Shown here: piece after piece, positions 1 through 8,206 of the stretch | How the letters are laid out: each line of letters starts with the position of its first letter | Position numbering within the stretch: position 1 is the stretch's first letter | DNA from: Halomonas organivorans | Lineage (GTDB): Bacteria > Pseudomonadota > Gammaproteobacteria > Pseudomonadales > Halomonadaceae | Direction: 5' to 3' | Assembly: GCF_014192055.1 (NCBI RefSeq) | Contig: NZ_JACHXM010000014.1 | Location: 31,701-95,700, forward strand | DNA: 64,000 bases | Translations under genes and position numbers: made by a program | The notes under the pieces: generated by a model | Told to the model about the DNA's origin: nothing | Seen by the model: only the letters and a program-made list of their open reading frames with translations | The model's database searches: none

Positions 1-1
1 C

Positions 2-208
2 GTCGGCGCGGTGGCCGCCGCCTTCCTGCTGCGCAACGAAGCGATCGGCTACCAGCAGGGGCTGTTCATCCTCGGGCTGGTGGTGCTGGTCCTGGCCTCC
101 TGCGCCCTGCTGGTGCGCTTCTCCGCGGCCGACGAGGCCCGCGAGGCCGAGGCCTACCGCGATGCAGTCGGGGCGGTGCACGACGGCGACGCCCTGTCGC
201 TGCGCTGA
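2..208 (+). CDS. C-terminal end of an MFS-type transporter (partial)
   Basis: The frame is open from the first bases of the window to a TGA at 206-208, so only the last ~68 residues are seen. They hold one strongly hydrophobic helix (GLFILGLVVLVLASCALLVR) followed by a short charged cytoplasmic tail rich in Asp, Glu and Arg. A final helix plus acidic tail is the usual end of a 12-helix major facilitator protein, but another multipass membrane protein is possible. The substrate cannot be read from this piece. A strong hairpin follows the stop, so the gene probably ends its transcription unit. Confidence 0.5.
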   Translation, partial: VGAVAAAFLLRNEAIGYQQGLFILGLVVLVLASCALLVRFSAADEAREAEAYRDAVGAVHDGDALSLR

Positions 209-231
209 TCCCATCGGCCCGCTGCCTGACT

Positions 232-260
232 GGCGCCCCGTCGTTCCGCGACGGGGCGCC
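232..260 (+). terminator. Hairpin terminator after the partial transporter gene
   Basis: A perfect 12-bp stem (232-243 with 249-260) closes a 5-nt loop and is followed by AACGTTT. It lies 24 bp after the transporter stop and before the separately initiated SDR gene. The T-run is short, so termination may be partial. Confidence 0.6.
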
Positions 261-327
261 AACGTTTGCAGGCGATCACGCTTGTGGCCATGCTGAAGGC
301 GATGTGACCCCAGACAGGGAGAGCCGG

Positions 328-1017
328 ATGCAACGCGTACTGTTGATCACCGGTGCCTCTAGCGGCATCGGCGCGGCGACGGCCCGAGCCGCTGCCCGGG
401 AGGGCTACAAGCTGGTGCTGGCCGCCCGCTCGCGCGAACGCCTGGAGGGGCTCTGCCAGGAACTCGGCCCCGAGAACGTGCAGAGCGTGGCCATGGACGT
501 GACCGATATGGGCGCCCAGCGGGCCATGGTGGAACAGGCCCTGGAGCGCTTCGGCCGTCTCGACGCGGTGTTCGCCAACGCCGGCCGCGGCGGCTCGCCG
601 GGGGGCTTCAGCGGCGCCGACCACGAGGCCTGGCGCGAGATGATCCTGACCAACGTCTACGGCGTGGGGCTCACCGTGCAGGCGACCCTGCCGGCGCTGC
701 GCAAGACGCGTGGTCACGTGCTGCTCACCGGCTCGGCCGCAGGGCGCGCCACCATTCCCGGCTCGATGTACGGCGCCACCAAGTGGGCGGTGACCGGACT
801 CGGCTACAATCTGCGCGAGGAGTTGCGTGGCAGCGGTATTCGCGTGACCCTGATCGAGCCCGGCATGGTCGACACGCCCTTCTTCGACGAGGCGCCCGAG
901 CATGCCCTGGAGGCCCGGGACATCGCCGCGGCCGTGCTCTACGCCCTGGGCCAGCCCGACCACGTGGACGTCAACGAGATCCTGGTGCGCCCCACGCCGC
1001 CGCTGGCCGAGGACTGA
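328..1017 (+). CDS. SDR family oxidoreductase
   Basis: A 229-residue classical short-chain dehydrogenase/reductase, an NAD(P)-dependent oxidoreductase of unknown substrate. The cofactor motif TGASSGIG is at residues 8-15, NAG at 84-86, and the catalytic triad reads S136, Y148, K152 in a YGATK context. The length is normal for the family. I chose the ATG at 328, eight codons inside the longer frame, because GGGAGAG lies just upstream and the glycine-rich fold then starts near the N-terminus as usual. A peroxiredoxin follows 33 bp downstream, possibly in the same transcript. Confidence 0.9.
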   Translation: MQRVLLITGASSGIGAATARAAAREGYKLVLAARSRERLEGLCQELGPENVQSVAMDVTDMGAQRAMVEQALERFGRLDAVFANAGRGGSPGGFSGADHEAWREMILTNVYGVGLTVQATLPALRKTRGHVLLTGSAAGRATIPGSMYGATKWAVTGLGYNLREELRGSGIRVTLIEPGMVDTPFFDEAPEHALEARDIAAAVLYALGQPDHVDVNEILVRPTPPLAED

Positions 1018-1050
1018 CCCCACTTCATCCGACCGAAAAGGAGTTTCCCC

Positions 1051-1539
1051 ATGACGATCGCCATCGGTGACCGCCTGCCCGACATCACGATCAAGACCAA
1101 CGGTCCCAAGGGCCCCGAGGATCTCGCCACCGGCGACTTCTTCGCCGGCCGCAAGGTGGTGTTGTTCGCCGTTCCCGGCGCCTTCACCCCCGGCTGCTCC
1201 AACACCCACATGCCCGGCTTCGTGGTACATGCCGACGATATCCTCGCCGCCGGCGCCGATGCCATCGGCTGCCTGGCGGTCAACGACGCCTTCGTGATGG
1301 GCGCCTGGCAGCAGGACCAGAACGCCCAGGCGATGACCATGCTGGCCGACGGCAACGCCGAGTTCACTCGCGCCCTGGGACTCGACATGGACGCCAGCGC
1401 CGGCGGCATGGGCACCCGCAGCAAGCGCTTCGCGCTGATCGCCAACGACGGCGTGGTGGAATACCTCGGCGTCGATACCCAGAAGGGCGTGATCGAGGCC
1501 AGCAGCGCCGACACCATCCTCAACCAGCTCAAGGGCTGA
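1051..1539 (+). CDS. Peroxiredoxin (Prx5/hybrid type)
   Basis: A 162-residue cytoplasmic thiol peroxidase that reduces hydrogen peroxide and alkyl hydroperoxides. The signature PGAFTPGCSNTHMPG holds the peroxidatic Cys49. The protein has the size and motif of single-domain Prx5-type enzymes without a fused glutaredoxin. GGAG lies 7-10 bases before the ATG. It sits between an SDR gene and a GFA-type gene, both transcribed the same way with short gaps, which suggests a small stress or detoxification cluster (inference). Confidence 0.93.
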   Translation: MTIAIGDRLPDITIKTNGPKGPEDLATGDFFAGRKVVLFAVPGAFTPGCSNTHMPGFVVHADDILAAGADAIGCLAVNDAFVMGAWQQDQNAQAMTMLADGNAEFTRALGLDMDASAGGMGTRSKRFALIANDGVVEYLGVDTQKGVIEASSADTILNQLKG

Positions 1540-1561
1540 TCCCCGCACCGGGAGGCGAGAC

Positions 1562-1990
1562 ATGACGGATGCCATGACCCTGACCGGCAGCTGCCTGTGC
1601 GGCGCCGTGACCCTTGCCGTGGAGGCCTCGCGCCAGAACATCGGCGCCTGCCACTGCCGGATGTGTCGCACCTGGGGCGGCGGCCCGCTGCTGGCGCTGG
1701 AATCGGTCTCACGCGTCAGCGTCGAGGGCGAGGACAGCGTCACCGTCTTCGCCTCCTCGGACTGGGCCGAGCGCGCCTTCTGCCGCCACTGCGGCACCCA
1801 TCTCTTCTACCGCCTCAAGACTGGCGAGCACTATGCCGTGCCGGCAGGGCTGGTCGACGAGGGCCAGGCCTGGACCTTCGACAGCCAGATCTTCATCGAC
1901 GAGAAACCGCCCTGGTACCACTTCGGCAACGCCACCAAGGATCTTACCGGTCGCGAGGTGTTCGAGGCCTTCGAGCGTCGCGATACCTGA
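1562..1990 (+). CDS. GFA family (Mss4-fold) zinc protein
   Basis: A 142-residue protein of the GFA family, named after glutathione-dependent formaldehyde-activating enzyme. Zinc ligand motifs are visible: CLCG at residues 11-14, CHCRMC at 30-35, and FCRHCGTH in the middle. Few family members have a proven reaction, so only a zinc-binding Mss4-like fold is claimed. GGGAGG precedes the ATG. It starts 22 bp after the peroxiredoxin stop and is followed by a hairpin, so it likely closes that transcript. Confidence 0.9.
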   Translation: MTDAMTLTGSCLCGAVTLAVEASRQNIGACHCRMCRTWGGGPLLALESVSRVSVEGEDSVTVFASSDWAERAFCRHCGTHLFYRLKTGEHYAVPAGLVDEGQAWTFDSQIFIDEKPPWYHFGNATKDLTGREVFEAFERRDT

Positions 1991-1995
1991 CACTT

Positions 1996-2025
1996 GAGGC
2001 GGCCCCATACCATCGGGGCCGCCTC
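1996..2025 (+). terminator. Hairpin terminator after the GFA gene
   Basis: An 11-bp perfect stem (1996-2006 with 2015-2025) with an 8-nt loop begins 6 bp after the stop codon. No T-tract follows. Confidence 0.5.
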
Positions 2026-2158
2026 GAGCGAGTTAGCGCTCACCGCCTGGCCGTCGCGTCAGAGGCCCCACCAAGCCGCTGGCAGTCCTCGGGTACTGCG
2101 TTTATGCTGCGCCTTCGACGCGCCCGCGCCGATGTCCCACCGCCGCCAGGATCGACCC

Positions 2159-2569
2159 ATGACACCCAGGAAGTACCGCCCGAGCGACGCCCGTCGACTG
2201 GCCGCCCTGTGGCAGGCCAGCTTTCCCGACTACACCGGCTACAACGCCCCGGAGGCCATCCTCGCGGCCAAGCTGGCCGTGGACGATCACGTCTACGTGA
2301 TCGAGGACGCCGGAGAGCTCGTCGCCAGTTGCCTGGTCGGCTACGACGGCCATCGCGGCTGGCTGTATGCCGTGGCGGTGGCGGCGGAAAGACAGGGGCA
2401 AGGACTCGGCAAGCGGATCGTCGAGCACGCCATCGAGCAGCTGCGGGCCATGGGCTGCGTCAAGGTCAACCTGCAGATCCGCGGCGGCAACGACGAGGTG
2501 GCGGACTTCTACCGCCGGCTCGGCTTCGCCACCGAGGAACGCATCAGCATGGGGCTACGGCTGAGCTGA
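2159..2569 (+). CDS. GNAT family acetyltransferase (YpeA-like)
   Basis: A 136-residue N-acetyltransferase with the acetyl-CoA pyrophosphate-binding loop ERQGQGLGKRIV (motif A) and the late motif ADFYRRLGF typical of GNAT proteins. The acceptor is unknown. The frame is open far upstream, but the ATG at 2159 gives a normal GNAT N-terminus (KYRPSDARRLAALW) and follows CCAGGATCG. It is convergent with cobA, with a 22-bp gap. Confidence 0.88.
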   Translation: MTPRKYRPSDARRLAALWQASFPDYTGYNAPEAILAAKLAVDDHVYVIEDAGELVASCLVGYDGHRGWLYAVAVAAERQGQGLGKRIVEHAIEQLRAMGCVKVNLQIRGGNDEVADFYRRLGFATEERISMGLRLS

Positions 2570-2591
2570 GCCAGCCTGATGCCCAAACGGC

Positions 2592-3515
2592 TCAGGCGGC
2601 GTCTTCACGGACCCGTGGCGCCGCCGGGCTGGTCTCGACCATGCGCACCACGCTGCCCACCACGATCAGGCACGGCGACGGCAGCGGCGTGTCGGCCAGC
2701 TTGCCCGGCATGTCGGCCAGGGTGCCGGCGAGCGCCGCCTGCTCGGGCAGGCTGGCGTTGGCCACCAGCATGATCGGCCAGTCGTCGGGCAGCCCGGCAC
2801 CGCGCAGGCCGGTGCAGATCGCCTCGACCTTGGCCAGCCCCATGTAGAACACCAGGGTCTCGTCGCGGCGGGCAAGCGCGTCCCAGTCGGGCGCACCGCC
2901 TTCGCGGCACAGCTGGGCGGTGATAAAGCGCAGCTGCTGGGCGTGAGCACGATCGGTGAGCGGGATACCCATGCCGGCGCAGGCCGCCGAGGCGGCGGTG
3001 ATGCCGGGCACGATCTCCGCCGACACCCCGCCCCCGGCCAGCGCAGCGAGCTCCTCGCCCATGCGCCCGAACACGCCCGGGTCGCCGCCCTTGAGGCGCA
3101 CTACCGACTTGCCCTGCTCCGCCAGTTCGACCAACAGCGCGCCGATCTCGGCCTGGGGCACGCTGTGGTGGCCGCGAGCCTTGCCTACGTAGTAGCGCTC
3201 GCGCCCGGCGGGAATCAGCGCCAGTACCTCCTCCCCCACTAGCCGGTCGTAGACCACGGCATCGGCCTGGGCGAGCAGACGTGCCGCCTTCAGGGTCAAC
3301 AGCTCCACATCGCCGCTGCCGGCACCGACCAGGTAGACGCGCCCCGGGCGACACTCGCCGTACAGTGAGAGGCGGGCGGCATCGTCGTCGGACTGACCGG
3401 TCTTGAGCCCCTCCAGCCAGCGCGAGGCGCCCTGCCCCAGGCGCGCCAAGGCAGCGATGGGGCGGATGCCATCAAGCAACTTGAACGGCTTGCGGGGCTT
3501 GTCCAGCGTGCGCAT
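2592..3515 (-). CDS. cobA: Uroporphyrinogen-III C-methyltransferase
   Basis: A SAM-dependent enzyme that methylates uroporphyrinogen III at C2 and C7 to precorrin-2, the first step to siroheme, which the nitrite reductase encoded nearby needs. Family motifs are clear: VYLVGAGSGD, VVRLKGGDPGVFGR and PGITAASAACAGMGIPLTDR. It has about 55-60 extra N-terminal residues before the methyltransferase fold and lacks the dehydrogenase/chelatase half of CysG. I prefer the ATG at 3515 (307 residues), which follows GAGG at a good distance; a GTG at 3521 is also possible. The start overlaps the 3' end of nasA, which points to translational coupling. Confidence 0.93.
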   Translation of the reverse strand: MRTLDKPRKPFKLLDGIRPIAALARLGQGASRWLEGLKTGQSDDDAARLSLYGECRPGRVYLVGAGSGDVELLTLKAARLLAQADAVVYDRLVGEEVLALIPAGRERYYVGKARGHHSVPQAEIGALLVELAEQGKSVVRLKGGDPGVFGRMGEELAALAGGGVSAEIVPGITAASAACAGMGIPLTDRAHAQQLRFITAQLCREGGAPDWDALARRDETLVFYMGLAKVEAICTGLRGAGLPDDWPIMLVANASLPEQAALAGTLADMPGKLADTPLPSPCLIVVGSVVRMVETSPAAPRVREDAA

Positions 3516-6228
3516 GGCCACTCACCTCTTCGATGTTGGGTTCAGCGTTGACGTCAGCACTGTCTTCGATCAGGGACTTGAGCTCGGGAATGCAGCTGCC
3601 GCACTGGGTGCCGCAGGCGAGCCGCGCACCCAGCGCCTCGACGCTGGCGTCACCGGACTGGATGGCCTCGACGATGGCCTTCTGGCCAACCTGGTGACAG
3701 CTGCACACCAGCGGTCCGGCATCCGCCTCCCCGGCTTCACAGCCGGCCAGCAGGCGGCGACGAACGTCACTCCCCAGCGGCGATTCCGCGAAGCGCTCGT
3801 CGAGCCAGGCCAGGCCCGGCAGCTCGGCGGGCGGTGCCACCATCAGCCACCAGCGCAGTCGCCCCTCCTCGATGCCCGCAGCACGCAGGCGGCCGCCGGT
3901 CGGGTCGTCACTCCACAGGGTCGGCGCCGTGGGTAGCCACTGCCGCGCCCAGGCCAGCCAGTCGCGGGGAGCGTCGCCGCCGGCGAGCTGCCAGCGTTGG
4001 CAGTGGGACAGCGGGATCCGCGCCCAATAGCTGCCGTCGTCGCGGCCCGCGAAGTCGCCGCCCTCGTCGGAAGCGACCAGCAGGGTGGCCTCCCAGCCGA
4101 CCTCCAGCGCCTCCAGCGCCACCGCGCCGTGCTTGGATTCCGGCTGGCCTGACAATGGATCGAGGTGGGCGGCCAGCAGGCTGCCCATGCGCGCCGCCCC
4201 ACTGAAGCGGTCGGTCCAGTGCATGGGCACGAACACCTCGCCGCGACGCTGGCTCTTGGTCAGCCGCAGCCGGGCACGGTATTCGCCGCCGGCCCCGGTC
4301 AGCCGCGCCAGCTGCTGATCGCCAACCCCGAGCGCCGCCGCATCCTCGGGGGTGATCTCGATGAACGGTTCGGCACGGTGGTTCATCAGCCGTGGGGCGC
4401 GACCGGTGCGGGTCATGGTATGCCACTGGTCGCGCACCCGGCCGGTGTTGAGGCGCAGCGGTCGAGCCTCGGAGAGTGCCTGCTCGGGGCCGCGCGGGCG
4501 CACCGGAATCAACTTGGCCAGGCCGCTGGGGGTCGCGAAGCAGCCGTCCTCGAACAGCCGGGCAGTGCCGCGTGGCGACTCGGCGGTCACCGGCCACTGG
4601 ATCGGCGCCAGGGCGTCGTAGCCCGAGCGATCGAGCTCGGCCAGCGCCGAGATATCGAACACCCGCGAGTCCGGGGCATCGGGCCGGTTCTCGAAGCCGG
4701 ACAGCCGCGCGTGCTCGGCGAAGATCTCGGCGGGATGGTCGTAGGCAAAGGCCTCGCCATAGCCCAGGCGACGCGCCACCGCGCTGACGATCCACCAATC
4801 GTGGCGCGCCTCCCCGGGCGGCGGCAGCATGCCGCGCTGGCGCGAGATGCGTCGCTCGGAGTTGGTCACGGTGCCGTCCTTCTCCGACCACGACGAGGCC
4901 GGCAGCACGATGTCGGCATAGGGCAGCAGGTCGGTGTCGGCCATGCACTCGGAGACGATCACCAGCGGGCACTTCTCGAGCGCCGCACGCACGCGATTGG
5001 CGTCCGGCAGGCTGACCGCCGGGTTGGTGGCCATCACCCACAGCGCCTGGACCTCGCCGCGCTCGATGGCCTCGAACAGCTCGACGGCCTTGTGGCCGGG
5101 CGCCTCGGGCAGGCTCGGCACCAGGGTCTCGGTGGTCCAGAAGCGCGTCACCCGGTCGATGGCGCCTGGAGTGTGGTAGTCCATGTGGGCGGCGAGCTGG
5201 TTGGCAAGCCCCCCCACCTCGCGACCGCCCATGGCATTGGGCTGGCCGGTGATCGAGAACGGACCGGCGCCGGGCAGGCCGATCTTGCCGCCGGCCAGGT
5301 GGCAATTGATGATGGCATTGCACTTGTCGGTACCGCTCGAGGACTGGTTGATCCCCTGGGAGTAGAGGGTCACCACGTGCAGCTGGCTGGCGAACCAGTA
5401 GAAGAAGGTCTCCAGGCGCTCCGCGTCGACGTCGCAGTCGGCGGCGATGGCCTCGATGCGGCAGTCGTCCTCGCGGGCCGCGGCGAGCGCCGCGTCGAGC
5501 CCCTCCGTGTGGTGCTCCAGGTAGATGTCGTCGAGCTTGCCCTTGTCGGCCATCCATCCCAGCAGGCCGTTGAACAGCCGGGCATCGCTGCCGGGCGCCA
5601 GGCCCAGGTACAGATCGGCGATCTCGCAGCTGTCGGTGACCCGCGGGTCGATCACCACCACCCGCATCAGCGGGTTGCGGCTCTTGGCGGTGCGCAGCCG
5701 CTGGTAGAGCACCGGGTGATTCCAGGCCAGGTTGGACCCCACCAGCACCACCAGCTCGGCTTCCTCCAGGTCCTCGTAGCTGCAGGGCACGGCGTCGGCG
5801 CCCAGCGAACGCTTGTAGGCGGCCACCGCCGAGGCCATGCACAGCCGCGAGTTGGTATCCAGGTGCGGCGTACCGAGGAAGCCCTTGAACAGCTTGTTGG
5901 CGACGTAATAGTCCTCGGTGAGCAGTTGACCGGACAGATAGGCCGCCACTGCATGATCGCCGGCGTCTTCACGCACCGCCTGGATCCGCTCGGCCACGGC
6001 GTCGAGTGCGGTGTCCCAGTCGACCTCGACGCCGTCGACCCGGGGCTGGGTCAGGCGGCCGTGGTGGCCCAGGGTCTCGGCCAGCGCCGAGCCCTTGACG
6101 CACAGCCGTCCGTAGTTGGCCGGATGGTCGCCGTCGCCCTCCACGCCCGTGAGGCGCCCATCCTCGATGTCGGCCCTCACGCCGCAGCCGACGCCGCAGT
6201 AGGGGCAAGTGGTTCGAGCCTGATGCAT
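3472..6228 (-). CDS. nasA: Assimilatory nitrate reductase, catalytic subunit
   Basis: A 918-residue cytoplasmic molybdoenzyme that reduces nitrate to nitrite for nitrogen assimilation. The N-terminal [4Fe-4S] ligands are C8, C11, C15 and C43 (CPYCGVGCGV...GRLCVKGS), followed by molybdopterin oxidoreductase and dinucleotide-binding domains. The C-terminus carries a BFD-like [2Fe-2S] domain (VCSCHQVG...CGTQCGSC), as in Klebsiella-type NasA. The start at 6228 places the cluster motif eight residues from the N-terminus; the frame further upstream overlaps promoter DNA and is not coding. Electrons probably come from the FAD oxidoreductase at 8444. The gene lies behind a sigma-54-type promoter and a leader with a strong hairpin. 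Confidence 0.96.
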   Translation of the reverse strand: MHQARTTCPYCGVGCGVRADIEDGRLTGVEGDGDHPANYGRLCVKGSALAETLGHHGRLTQPRVDGVEVDWDTALDAVAERIQAVREDAGDHAVAAYLSGQLLTEDYYVANKLFKGFLGTPHLDTNSRLCMASAVAAYKRSLGADAVPCSYEDLEEAELVVLVGSNLAWNHPVLYQRLRTAKSRNPLMRVVVIDPRVTDSCEIADLYLGLAPGSDARLFNGLLGWMADKGKLDDIYLEHHTEGLDAALAAAREDDCRIEAIAADCDVDAERLETFFYWFASQLHVVTLYSQGINQSSSGTDKCNAIINCHLAGGKIGLPGAGPFSITGQPNAMGGREVGGLANQLAAHMDYHTPGAIDRVTRFWTTETLVPSLPEAPGHKAVELFEAIERGEVQALWVMATNPAVSLPDANRVRAALEKCPLVIVSECMADTDLLPYADIVLPASSWSEKDGTVTNSERRISRQRGMLPPPGEARHDWWIVSAVARRLGYGEAFAYDHPAEIFAEHARLSGFENRPDAPDSRVFDISALAELDRSGYDALAPIQWPVTAESPRGTARLFEDGCFATPSGLAKLIPVRPRGPEQALSEARPLRLNTGRVRDQWHTMTRTGRAPRLMNHRAEPFIEITPEDAAALGVGDQQLARLTGAGGEYRARLRLTKSQRRGEVFVPMHWTDRFSGAARMGSLLAAHLDPLSGQPESKHGAVALEALEVGWEATLLVASDEGGDFAGRDDGSYWARIPLSHCQRWQLAGGDAPRDWLAWARQWLPTAPTLWSDDPTGGRLRAAGIEEGRLRWWLMVAPPAELPGLAWLDERFAESPLGSDVRRRLLAGCEAGEADAGPLVCSCHQVGQKAIVEAIQSGDASVEALGARLACGTQCGSCIPELKSLIEDSADVNAEPNIEEVSGHAHAGQAPQAVQVA

Positions 6229-6269
6229 AAAAAGTGCGCTCCTCGATCGCCATCGCGGATCCCGAAACG

Positions 6270-6314
6270 ACGACGCCCACCGCCGCGCCGGGTAAGCGCG
6301 AGGGTGGGCGTCGT
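6270..6314 (-). promoter_or_regulatory. Attenuator-like hairpin in the nasA leader
   Basis: Read on the minus strand, a perfect 12-bp stem (6314-6303 with 6281-6270) encloses an inner 5-bp GC stem and is followed by CGTTTCGG, 40 bp before the nasA start. It is placed as a transcription attenuator. The 5' arm also fits a competing small hairpin at 6307-6318, GGC-AACGAC-GCC, whose hexaloop has A at position 1 and G at position 4, as ANTAR proteins require. No second hexaloop partner was found, so NasT control here is only suggested. Confidence 0.5.
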
Positions 6315-6371
6315 TGCCATGGACCACCGACACGGCGGCCCGGGATGGTATACCTGATCTGACAAGATTGA

Positions 6372-6387
6372 AGCAAAGGGCGTGCCA
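6372..6387 (-). promoter_or_regulatory. Sigma-54 promoter of nasA
   Basis: On the minus strand the sequence reads TGGCACG-CCCT-TTGCT, an exact match to the sigma-54 consensus with GG and GC 10 bases apart. Transcription would start near 6360, giving a ~130-base leader before nasA. Confidence 0.8.
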
Positions 6388-6472
6388 TCTTCGACGAGCC
6401 CCGCCATGACGGGGCTGCCTCTGTCCCCGAAGCAGCATCTTGCACCAACCGGCGGCGCCGAACGCACGCCAC

Positions 6473-6487
6473 GCACCCCGACGGTGC
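6473..6487. promoter_or_regulatory. NtrC-type enhancer site between nasA and nasT
   Basis: A perfect dyad GCACC-CCGAC-GGTGC matches the NtrC binding consensus. It lies ~85 bp upstream of the nasA sigma-54 element and ~45 bp upstream of the nasT one, so one enhancer could serve both. A weaker half-matching site lies at 6442-6458. The 6229-6584 gap otherwise holds only the two promoters and the nasA leader. Confidence 0.7.
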
Positions 6488-6530
6488 AATCCGGAGAGAG
6501 TGGACCGCCGAAACCGGCGCCCGCACCGCC

Positions 6531-6546
6531 TGGAATGAAAGTTGCA
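6531..6546 (+). promoter_or_regulatory. Sigma-54-like promoter of nasT-nasS
   Basis: TGGAATG-AAAG-TTGCA keeps the essential GG-N10-GC spacing and matches the consensus at most other positions. The predicted start near 6557 lies ~28 bases before nasT. Confidence 0.6.
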
Positions 6547-6584
6547 TCCTCCTGGGAAATCTCCGCCATCACGAGCCAGACCCC

Positions 6585-7178
6585 ATGCCCCAGCCACTGC
6601 GAATCCTGCTGGTCGACGATGAGAGCGTTCGCGCCGCCATGGTCGAGGAGGCCCTCGGCCAGGAAGGACACGAGGTCATCTGCCACCTACAGAGCCCGGC
6701 CAGCCTCAATGAGATGGTCGCCCGCCATGCCCCCGACGTGGTGATCATCGACATGGAATCCCCCGACCGCGACACCCTCGACAGCATGTCGCTGCTCAAC
6801 CGCGAGAACCCGCGCCCGGTGGTGTTCTTCGCCGATCAGCACGACCCCGACTCCATGCAGGCCGCGCTGGCCTCCGGCGTCAGCGCCTACGTGGTGGACG
6901 GCCTGGTACCTAGCCGGGTCAAGGCGATCCTCGAGGTCGCCGTGGCGCGCTTCGATGCCTTCCAATCGATGCGCACCGAGCTCGACCGTGCGCGCAACCA
7001 GCTCGCCGACCGCAAGCGCATCGAACGCGCCAAGGGCCTGCTGATGAAGCACCAGAACTGCGACGAACCCCAGGCCTACCAGATGCTGCGCAAGCTGGCC
7101 ATGGACCGCGGCCAGCGCATCGGCGAAGTGGCCGCCAACGTGATCGATATCCTCGAAGGACTGGAGAAAGGCCAATGA
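6585..7178 (+). CDS. nasT: ANTAR-domain response regulator, nitrate antiterminator
   Basis: A 197-residue protein with an N-terminal receiver-like domain (LLVDDES, acidic pair D11/D12 and D56 in the phosphoacceptor position) and a C-terminal ANTAR RNA-binding domain (about residues 135-195, including DRKRIERAKGLLMKH). NasT binds paired hexaloop hairpins in leader RNA and prevents termination. In known systems NasS holds it inactive until nitrate or nitrite is bound. The next gene, nasS, overlaps it by 4 bp, and a matching RNA target lies at 8341-8422. Confidence 0.95.
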   Translation: MPQPLRILLVDDESVRAAMVEEALGQEGHEVICHLQSPASLNEMVARHAPDVVIIDMESPDRDTLDSMSLLNRENPRPVVFFADQHDPDSMQAALASGVSAYVVDGLVPSRVKAILEVAVARFDAFQSMRTELDRARNQLADRKRIERAKGLLMKHQNCDEPQAYQMLRKLAMDRGQRIGEVAANVIDILEGLEKGQ

Positions 7179-8206
7179 GCATGTCCCACGCCCCCGAGCG
7201 CCCCCGCCTGACCCTGGGGTTCGTCCCGCTACTGGACGCCGTCCTGCCGATCATCGCCCGGGAAGGCGGCTTCTTCGCCGCCGAAGGGCTCGATGTCACC
7301 CTGTCACGGGAGAGTGCCTGGTCGACCCTGCGCGACAAGCTCGCCGCCGGCCTGATCGACAGCGCCCAGATGCTGGCCCCCCTGCCGCTGGCCATGAGCC
7401 TGGGCGCCTCGGGGTCTCGCTGTGACACCCTGGCCCCGCTGGTGCTCGGTCGCAACGGCAACACCCTGGTGCTGTCGCACCGCTGGGCGGAGGGCATGGC
7501 CGCCCCCTTCGACGACACGCCCGGGGGGCGCGATCCCGCCGTCAACGCCCGGGACTTCGCCGCCCGACTGCAGCACCGCGGACCGATGCGCCCACGGCTG
7601 GCCATGGTGCACCCCTTCTCCAGCCACCATTACCAGCTGCGCGACTGGCTGGCTCAGGGTGGCATCGACCCCGATACCGAGGCCGAGCTGGTGGCCCTGC
7701 CGCCGTCGCGGATGGTCGAGGCGCTGGAGCAGGGGCGCATCGACGGTTTCTGCGTCGGCGAGCCCTGGGGCAGTCAGGCCGCCCATCGCGGCGGAGGCCA
7801 TATCGTCGCCACCGGTGCCCAGCTGTGGCCCGGCCATCCCGAGAAGATGCTCGGCGTGACCCGTGACTGGGCCGAGCGCTACCCGGCCACCCTGACGGCG
7901 ATGATCCGCGCCCTGGTCGCCGCCGCCGACTGGCTGGCCACAGCACCGGAGCATCGCCGTGAGGCGCGGGACTGGCTGGCCCTGCCGCCCTATCTGGATC
8001 GCGCCCTGGACCACCTGCCGACACTCCCGTTGGGCGAGGCACCGGTCGACCAGCGCTTCACGAGCCTGCGCCCCGAGGCCAACCAGCTGCGTTCCGTGGT
8101 GCAGCACCTGGCCCAGCAGCTCGACGGCCCCCTCGATCGCGACCGGATCGATGCCTGCTACAGCCCCGTGCATTTCGATGCCGCCACGCACCAGGGATGT
8201 GCATGA
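7175..8206 (+). CDS. nasS: Nitrate/nitrite sensor protein NasS (NrtA/CmpA-like)
   Basis: A 343-residue periplasmic-binding-protein fold related to NrtA and CmpA, but with no signal peptide. That is the hallmark of the cytoplasmic sensor NasS rather than a transporter component. The N-terminus RPRLTLGFVPLLDAVLPIIA and the segment DGFCVGEPWG are typical of the nitrate-binding family. NasS sequesters NasT when nitrate and nitrite are absent. The ATGA overlap with nasT implies stoichiometric co-translation. No ABC transporter permease or ATPase genes follow, which also argues for a sensor role. Confidence 0.93.
   Translation: MSMSHAPERPRLTLGFVPLLDAVLPIIAREGGFFAAEGLDVTLSRESAWSTLRDKLAAGLIDSAQMLAPLPLAMSLGASGSRCDTLAPLVLGRNGNTLVLSHRWAEGMAAPFDDTPGGRDPAVNARDFAARLQHRGPMRPRLAMVHPFSSHHYQLRDWLAQGGIDPDTEAELVALPPSRMVEALEQGRIDGFCVGEPWGSQAAHRGGGHIVATGAQLWPGHPEKMLGVTRDWAERYPATLTAMIRALVAAADWLATAPEHRREARDWLALPPYLDRALDHLPTLPLGEAPVDQRFTSLRPEANQLRSVVQHLAQQLDGPLDRDRIDACYSPVHFDAATHQGCA
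8188..8202. promoter_or_regulatory. NtrC-like site upstream of the nir operon
   Basis: GCACC-AGGGA-TGTGC is an NtrC-type dyad with one mismatch, inside the last codons of nasS and ~90 bp upstream of the sigma-54-like element at 8292. Confidence 0.45.

Noticed and set aside
154..1797. 547-codon open frame antisense to the SDR and peroxiredoxin genes
   Set aside because: A shadow frame crossing a terminator and two clear genes.
4165..6357. 730-codon open frame antisense to nasA
   Set aside because: A GC-rich third-position shadow of nasA with no homologous motifs, covering the nasA start and promoter.
7175..8206. Periplasmic nitrate-binding protein of an ABC transporter (NrtA)
   Set aside because: No signal peptide, no permease or ATPase genes nearby, and a 4-bp overlap with nasT; NasS fits better.
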